Part shown: positions 57,714 to 64,000 of the stretch, piece by piece
Layout of the letters: every line of letters begins with the position of its first letter
Numbering within the stretch: position 1 is the stretch's first letter
DNA from: Steinernema hermaphroditum
Lineage: Eukaryota > Nematoda > Chromadorea > Rhabditida > Steinernematidae
Length of the DNA: 64,000 nucleotides
Direction: 5' to 3'
Assembly: GCA_030435675.1 (NCBI GenBank)
Contig: CM059621.1
Span: forward strand, 7,998,001 to 8,062,000
Made by a program: the position numbers and the translations under genes
The notes under the pieces: generated by a model
What the model saw: only the letters and a program-made list of their open reading frames with translations
Told to the model about the DNA's origin: nothing
The model's database searches: none

Positions 57714-58131
57714 ACCCTCTCCAGAATCCTCACTCCAATCCAAAAATGTAAATACGCACTCCGAAGTCCTCACTCCTGTTGCTGAACATGTTCTCGTCAG
57801 TTCTGTTGAAAATAATATTGTATTTACTTTGCGAACACACGACAAACAAACCTGCGATACCCAACGAGCGGCGAGCTGTTTTATCACGAACTGGTTTCCT
57901 CACTCTGCTGAGGCACAATTGCAAAAGACGGATTCGCGTGCATTACGATGGAGCGGATAGTATTTCGTGGATCGTTGCAAGGAAATCAGATCCACGGAGA
58001 AAAGTCTGCAAAACGTCTATCAGTTACTCCGTTGCGAGACCTCCTTAGCACGGCGAGACAGACGAGTGTCTTTCTGTCTGCGGGTGGCTTTTAAAAGGAG
58101 ATGCGATGGAGCGGTTCATTTTTCGCCGCGA

Positions 58132-58828
58132 ATGCCGCAGGAGGAGAAGAGCTCGGGCGCTGCGGAGTCGGAGTCCGCGGAGACGTCGAAGTCTTCCAGT
58201 GAGTCGAGCATCGATCAGAGCGCCTTTGTTCCATTCGACGTCTTCTTCCAGAAACAGTACCGCACCTCGCGTCATCGCGGGGAACATGCGTATGTATCGT
58301 GGAAAAGTGAGTTGCGTTTTTTTTTTGCATTCGCGCTATCCATGAATTTCTAGGAAAAGAAAAGGCACAGCCGACGCTGCGAGCCGACATGATGTCAAAG
58401 TTTGTCGAGGACCTTCGCCAAAATCTGCTCCGCAACAAGGATGTCGCGGAAGTGGAAACGATTGTCCGCGATGCGAACAGCGTGAAGTGTGATTCGAAAG
58501 GGATCAAGTTCCGCACCTTTGTCGACATAGTTACTGGCGTGAGTTTTAGTGAATTCCGTTTTTGATAGCAACAACCCTGATTTAGAGCCCCGATCAAGTA
58601 GATTGCCGTGGTGGTCGCTTCCTTACGATAAAAGACGGGAAATCTCAAGATGTGACGCCAACCTCACGATCACCAAGTCCAACTTCATTGTCCGAAAGTC
58701 AAACTACATTGTCCGACATGAGGAGTAGTGTCCTCATTGGCACGGAGTCCACTGCTAAACACCGACCAGCCCTCATGATTAGGAAGCCAGGAGCTCAGAA
58801 ACCGTCGCACACATTACGAGATTGGTGA
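58132..58828 (+). CDS. Unrecognised 200-residue protein between the duplicated genes
   Basis: Three exons, 58132-58306, 58354-58538 and 58586-58828, give 200 residues in frame. The N-terminus is Ser/Glu-rich (SSGAAESESAETSKSSSESS). A more structured segment follows (PFDVFFQKQYRTSRHRGEHA, MMSKFVEDLRQNLLRNKD, VAEVETIVRDANSVKCDS, GIKFRTFVDIVTG), then a Ser/Thr-rich tail (DVTPTSRSPSPTSLSESQTT). I do not recognise a domain. There is no signal peptide. The gene sits in the 2.3-kb spacer between the two LIN-14-like copies on the same strand and has no second copy in the window, so it was not part of the duplicated block. It could be a third, unrelated gene or a passenger. Confidence 0.55.
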
Positions 58829-60003
58829 TGTCCTGTGGAATTACCGTTGTAGCAGTTGTGGAAGAAATTCATTTCTCATGGTCTTATTTCTTTTCTTTTA
58901 AATGCGGCTTTAGCTTTAGTCGGATGCAATTTCGTTTTGTTATTCGTTGTTGAAACCCACTGACACTCGTGACCGATATTGAACGATGGTCATTCATTTT
59001 GAAGGTAGAGGTGTGTCCTGTTTAGTTGGAGATAATTTTCGAGATAGCTTCGAAAGAACGTTGTCTGCGAGTGCATACTTGGTTTCAGTTACTGTCGGTT
59101 CTGTGAAGAATTGATCAAAGACGACGAATGTGGTCTCGAAAAAAGAGCGCACCGAGGCAGACGAGTAAGATGATGAATTCATTTTTATTGTGGTCGGTAC
59201 TTACCGTACACCAGATGTTCTATATACTTTAGCCTACTCAAATTTTTATTCCAAAGCTTGGTCATTTATGAATTGAATAGGTTCCATTTCACTACACTGT
59301 GTCACAGCTGATTTGCAACACTCACTGTATTCACCTTCACCGGTTTAAATACGGTTCACACTGATATTTTGTCCACTTATCATCCGAACGCATCACTCCA
59401 CTTTTAGAACATTGAGCTCGCTGGATTCAGTGAACCATTTCCCAGACACAGTTATGCTGTAACATTACATTACCAGTTGTACCGAAAACGAAGTCGTATC
59501 CAGTTTGTCATGTAACACTAGACCGTCACTAGCGGCCGTCAGCGCGCTCCTCTGACAGTCTAACAGTCCCCCAGGGGCACTCTGCTGCACTTTTAGTTTA
59601 ATACTTAATGCGATCCCGATCCCGCGCGTTGGCTCTGACATTCGCATCTCGCCTTGCAAACCGTATCAAAAACTCGTTCGTCGTCGGCGCCGTTCTGAAG
59701 AAGATTCGAATATTCGAATTTGTTTTGACTCTCCTCGCCCCGCCCCCCTTTCTCTTTCCGAGCGCGGCGGTTTCACACCTTTGGCCATTTGTCACGCCGG
59801 ATCGAGGAAACGTCGCCGACGTGTAGCCACTTCTGTAGCCACGAAGAAACGTCAGACCAACGCCAATTTGCATAAATTTGCTGCGTACTTAGTCCGCTTC
59901 TTGGGTAATCGTTGTTAATTCATTCGAGAGGCGTTTAACGCGTCTTAGGTTCCGCCCGACTACTTGTTTGTTTTGCTTGTTCCGATTACGGTACTCTTTT
60001 CAG
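58829..60003. promoter_or_regulatory. Spacer upstream of LIN-14-like copy 2
   Basis: No gene seen. A GC-rich patch at about 59600-59830 and a TACGGTA heptamer at 59987 directly before the acceptor are the only marks. The promoter or leader exon of copy 2 may be here, or it may share the leader of copy 1. Confidence 0.35.
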
Positions 60004-61369
60004 ATGTCGCTTCCATCGTCGGCATCTATCTCGTTCCTGGACGCAGATTCAAAGTCAATTCTCAATGGAATCAACGTACGCCTCAATGACATCGACCTGA
60101 AGCTGTCGTTCGTGCTGGAGCTGTTGGCGAACCGGCTTCCGGCCTCTCCCGCGGCGACCTCCACCAACGCCACCCTCAGCGCCTTCCCGGGTTCCTCTCC
60201 GCCGCCTGAGGGCAGCACGACGTCTTCGGGCTCGGCTATCCACGTGCCCCTCACGGCTACCGCGCCGACGATCCCTGATCTACCGCCAATCAGCTTGAGC
60301 TCGACGGCGGCGCTTCTGGCCGCCTGCCAGGCATCTCCCTCGCCGGCGACGTCGTCGAGCGATCCGTCGCCGATTAGTCAAAATGTGGAGAAAAGCGAGG
60401 TGAAGGAGGAGGAATTGGACAACGGCGAGGCAGAGAACGACGAGGATCTAGAGGAATTCGGCGAGGATGAGGACGCCGAAATGATCGAGGGGAAGCATGA
60501 CGAACCCCAGCAGCAGACTTCGCGATCTACCGTATCCATGGAGGAGAAGTTCCCGGAAGGTGCCGTCAGAAGGGCTGCCGAGAAAGCCGCAAGGAGCTTC
60601 CAAAGCACTCAGCCTAAGGTCGGTCTTTGGTTCACGTCCCACATGCTACAGAATGACGGAAAACAGGTTTTCCTGTCTGGATGATAGAGTTGGCCACATT
60701 CGCATAGGTGGTAAAAGAGGAAAACAATTTCAAAACCATCACGTTTTTGACCTTTTCCGAAGTGCACAAGTAGAGAGACTGTAAACGAGTTTCACAAAAA
60801 GTTGCTCTCTAATCTAGTCATGTCAGCACCGCTACCTTTACTTTCAATCAAAAGCGGGTGTTGCTGAGAAAAAATAAGAACCTCTCGAACCTTGCATTTT
60901 CAGGTTTTTGCCTGGCAAATTTTAAGAGAATCCGTCAGTGATGAGGATCTACGTGAGGTACAGATCTCACTGCGAACTTTCCACGGAGAAACCGCTTCAC
61001 ATCTGCTCTCAAGGCAGCTCCCCAAAGTAAGATGGTTCTGGCGACTTCTGAAATCCACCGCATTCCTTTCAGATCCGTCTCGTAGTCGAAGCGACGATGA
61101 GCTACTTCAAGTGGGACGAGCTGACCGACGAGCAGCAACTCTCGAAGGCAAAGCTCCTGCTCAGTCACCTGAAGAACAACGCCAAGGTTCGGAACTGGAC
61201 CTTGCGCGAAGGTCGCCCGAATCGTGCGGCGAACGTCAACAACACCGACATGATCTGGAAGCGCTACGCGGCGCTGCTCGGTCCCGGCGGCCTCGCCGCC
61301 TTCGGCCTCCTACAGGGCCAGCCCCCCGCGGCCATCGCAGCTGCCGCCTCCTCGTTGCCCAACCATTGA
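60004..61369 (+). CDS. lin-14: LIN-14-like nuclear factor, copy 2
   Basis: Three coding exons, 60004-60618, 60904-61026 and 61073-61369, give 344 residues, the same lengths as copy 1. Exon 1 differs from copy 1 by about seven residues. The first half of exon 2 differs strongly ([10 protein letters not shown] against [10 protein letters not shown], with many silent changes). Exon 2 from SLRTFHGE onward, intron 2, exon 3 and about 190 nt of 3' UTR are almost identical. Intron 1 is 285 nt here against 41 nt in copy 1. Both copies are intact and have the full C-terminal domain, so both could be functional. The family assignment carries the same uncertainty as copy 1. The gene is convergent with cdk-7, whose stop is 316 nt away. 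Confidence 0.6.
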
Positions 61370-61685
61370 ACCCTCTCCAGAATTCTCACTCCAATCCAAA
61401 AATGTAAATACGCACTCCGAAGTCCTCACTCCTGTTGCTGAACATGTTCTCGTCAGTTCTGGTGAAAATAATATTATATTTACTTTGCGAACACACGACA
61501 AACAAACCTGCGATACCGAACGAGCGGCGAGCTGTTTTATCACGAACTGGTTTCCTCACTCTATTCAGCCGCCCGGGATCCACGTCCCCCACCGCGCTTG
61601 TAAAACATGCACACATAGGGATGTTCGCAGGGATAAATACACCCGTACATTTACAAAAATAGCAAAACAGTCACTTGGCGACAAA

Positions 61686-62879
61686 CTAAAAGTCAAGGCG
61701 GCGTCTTACAGCCGCTCCATCGGCATCTGCTATGTTTCTTCTTTTCCTCATCGCCTGACTCACCGCTCCTCCTGGCAAAGGCAGATCGTGATCAGCGCAC
61801 GCATAGGGCTGGGACTTGAAGTACGCGGATGACAACGCTTGCGTCGCCGTCCAGCGGAACAGCGGGTTGAACCTCAGGCACATCGAGAGAAGTTCAATGA
61901 GATCTTCGGTGGCAGCGGTGAAGATGAGCCGCAGATCTTGCACTGGCATTTCCTTCATCTTGACATAATCGCTCAACTCTTTGAGATCCTGCAAAACAGA
62001 AACCAAGAAATACTGACCGCACAGAGTGCAACTCACGGGCCATTCATCATCGGTCGGAGTGCCCAACATACTGTATATCTTCACCAGCTGGTCGATATCA
62101 GATTCTCCAGGGAAGATAGGGACCTAAGAAGGGATTGGTCAAAGCCGTCAGAAGCAGAAATCACACACCCGAAGTAAGAGTTCCCCTATAATACATCCGA
62201 TAGCCCACATGTCCACGCCAGTTCCATAAGCTCGTGACCCATACAATAGTTCGGGAGCACGATACCATCTTGTGACGACCTGATGAGTGAGCGGCCTGTT
62301 GGGAGATCCGAAGAAGCGAGCAAGACCGAAATCAGCAAGTTTGATTCTCCCAACGCTGTTCATCAGCAAGTTGTTTGGCTTCAAATCCTAAACACGCTAA
62401 TAGCATAGGGAGCACTGGCGTCGCATACTCGATGCAGGATCCAGTGAATGTGGAGATACTCCAGACCGAAAAGCATTTGCATAACCATATTCTTGATATG
62501 AGGAAGAGTCAAGATCAGCGACTGGTTCTTCACTAAATGCTCCAGATCGGTCTCCATGAAGTCGAACACCAACTGGATGTTAGTTTTGTGTCCAATGACG
62601 TCGAGAAGACCGATTATGTTCTCATGCTTCAGCTCCCGCAACAGTTTGATTTCCCTGACGGCCGTTCGGTTCACCCCATCACGTGCCTCATGCCTAGAGC
62701 TCAATTTGATCTGGAAAAGATCGATAACTGTGAATTACCGATCAACATAAGGATCAAACTACCTTCTTGATGGCGACGTATATTCCGGTCTCGGTGTCCT
62801 TTGCTTTGTAGACGTTGGCGAACTGACCTTCTCCCAAATGCTGGATGATTTCGTATCTCTGCTTCCCCTTTGCTGGCAT
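61686..62879 (-). CDS. cdk-7: Cyclin-dependent kinase 7
   Basis: Five exons, 62879-62763, 62710-62429, 62387-62169, 62123-62037 and 61988-61686, give 335 residues, the usual CDK7 size. Kinase landmarks appear in order: [13 protein letters not shown] (P-loop), VAIKK (ATP lysine), [14 protein letters not shown] (the PSTAIRE-helix form typical of CDK7), HRDLKPNN (catalytic loop), [20 protein letters not shown] (both T-loop phosphosites of CDK7 present) and [13 protein letters not shown] basic C-terminal tail ([16 protein letters not shown]) follows. CDK7 with cyclin H and MAT1 is the CDK-activating kinase and the TFIIH kinase that phosphorylates the RNA polymerase II C-terminal domain. The ATG lies 6 nt after TTTGCAG, and the DDX56-like gene ends 157 nt upstream on the same strand, consistent with an operon. 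Confidence 0.95.
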
Positions 62880-62885
62880 TTCTCG

Positions 62886-62893
62886 CTGCAAAA
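62886..62893 (-). promoter_or_regulatory. Operon-type acceptor candidate before cdk-7
   Basis: CTTTTGCAG followed by CGAGAA and the ATG at 62879. It lies within the 157-nt gap between the two same-strand genes, so it probably receives a spliced leader. Confidence 0.45.
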
Positions 62894-63036
62894 GCGCACA
62901 ATCTGAGCGGTCTGAATACACCAGAAGAGGTATCACAAGTGGAAGCCACCGTAGGGAAGCGAATGCAGGATCGAATGGAACATTTTAACTCTGATAACAA
63001 CAAGTAACAACAAATCAGGATATAACAACATCAGCC

Positions 63037-63958
63037 TCAGAAGTCAAACGTTTTCAGGGGGTCTTTCGAGTTCTTCGCATTACTTCGCTTCTGTGCCTGT
63101 TTCTTCTTCCGCTGCTGGCGCATTTTACGGACTTCGGCCTTCGAACGGCGCATGGTGTCCTGTGAGTAGTCGATTCCTCTGAGGGTGGCTGGTACCATGT
63201 ATTCCGATACTCCGGCTACCGAATCAGCTGTGCGCAGGCGATGCGTGCGTTTGTCGTTCTCGAGGGCGGCACGTTCACGCGGGTTGGCGGCGAAATAAGC
63301 CCGCAGCCTTGTCGAGCGGAGGGCTTCCGCTCGGATTTCGGCGAGACGAGCTTCACGGATAGCAACGCGCGTGATCTGGCCTAAGACCTCTCGAGTGCGA
63401 AGGAAGAACGCATCGAGATCCGCCATTCGGACTTCGTACGGCATGATGACTTTGCGACCCACTGAAACGGTACTTACAGAAGATTGTGAAAATTCAGTGC
63501 GTACTTTGCGTGTTAATTTCTTCGCTAACTTCATCCAGAAGTTCTCTCTCTTCAGGAGCAGCAAAAGATAGCGCCGTTCCTTTGTTCCAACCTCGAGCTG
63601 TGCTGAAATGAATCCATTAATCTGTCCTTTGAACTAGGAGTGGTTTTACCGTCCAACGCGGTGGATGTATGCTTCAAGACTTGTGGGAAAATCGAAATTG
63701 ACGACGTTGGACACATGGTGGAAATCAATTCCACGCGAAACTCCAGCCTCCTTATCCATCTGTGCCTTCTTTTTCTTCGTCTTCTTGGCTTTCGGTTCGC
63801 CATCTTCTTCGTTGATCATGTCACCCACATCGGAAGCTATGACAAAGTTGTACCGACCCTCGTTGAACTCATGTACGATTCTGCAGCGGCAGTTCGCTGG
63901 CAGCTCAGCATTCAGAATACATGATGTGACCTTGAACGCCTGCAGGAAAAGGCTTAGT
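63037..63958 (-). CDS. ddx-56: DEAD-box RNA helicase DDX56/Dbp9, 3' part
   Basis: Three exons in the window, 63958-63650, 63602-63505 and 63461-63037, encode the last 277 residues; the 5' part lies beyond the right edge. The last 42 nt of the window (64000-63959) are a complete intron starting GTGAGC. Visible helicase C-terminal landmarks are LFLQAFKVTSCILNAELP, RIVHEFNEGRYNFVIASD, a charged insert (EDGEPKAKKTKKKKAQMDKE), SRGIDFHHVSNVVNFDFP, then YIHRVGRTARG (motif VI). The tail has MPYEVRMADLDAFFLRTR, AIREARLAEIRAEAL and VPATLRGIDY and ends basic. The insert between the second-domain motifs and the tail order are those of DDX56/Dbp9, a nucleolar helicase in large-subunit ribosome assembly. 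It is likely the upstream gene of an operon with cdk-7. Confidence 0.92.
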
Positions 63959-64000
63959 CTGCAAAGATGCAACATTGAGATCAAACCAAGAGCTGCTCAC

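Noticed and set aside
1..64000. CRISPR arrays, bacterial operons, phage or plasmid features
   Set aside because: The DNA is intron-bearing eukaryotic sequence. No regularly spaced repeats or prokaryotic gene organisation are present.

Overview
The window is eukaryotic and reads as a chromadorean (rhabditid-like) nematode. Protein-coding genes are split by many 35-50 nt GT-AG introns. Several ATGs sit 0-16 nt behind a strong acceptor, as expected for spliced-leader trans-splicing, and two same-strand gene pairs look like operons. The gene content also fits: a three-CH-domain filamin of the FLN-2/Jitterbug type, a CTLD-CTLD-CUB lectin, a serpentine receptor, an F-box protein and a likely LIN-14-type nuclear factor. 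Exons are GC-rich and intergenic DNA is more AT-rich. I cannot name the genus. All exon models below were built by eye from splice signals, and the exon sums were checked for reading frame.

Layout. 1-2758: no supported gene. 2779-5590 (minus): two tandem paralogous secreted proteins with the same exon pattern, one using a GC-AG intron. 5920-7555 (minus): a secreted lectin with two C-type lectin domains and a CUB domain. 9133-29108 (plus): fln-2, about 35 exons and about 3,490 residues, with three CH domains, about two dozen filamin repeats, a long disordered insert and a 5.6-kb fourth intron. 29729-30355 (minus): a small secreted protein. 30792-34676 (minus): a probable two-gene operon of unrecognised proteins. 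35022-35061: the 5' half of a tRNA-Gly. 35704-36886 (minus): a 7TM receptor. 37845-39490 (minus): an F-box protein. 40455-41778 (minus): a Ser/Tyr/Arg-rich protein. 42899-43421: a foldback element with 236-bp arms. 44029-44673 (minus): translation factor eEF1B. 45-56.6 kb: a repeat-bearing stretch with no supported gene. 56592-57713 and 60004-61369 (plus): a tandem duplication of a LIN-14-like gene flanking an unrecognised 200-residue gene. 61686-63958 (minus): cdk-7 and the 3' part of a DDX56-type RNA helicase, probably co-transcribed.

The genes do not form one pathway. Housekeeping genes (eEF1B, CDK7, DDX56), a cytoskeletal giant (FLN-2), secreted or sensory nematode families and a probable developmental regulator are interleaved. 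The most unusual points are the mosaic conservation of the duplicated LIN-14-like gene, the roughly 670-residue low-complexity insert in FLN-2, a cluster of small AAGTGC/GCACTT hairpins upstream of the LIN-14-like locus, the foldback element, the tRNA-Gly half, and a strong excess of the heptamer TACCGTA/TACGGTA across the window.
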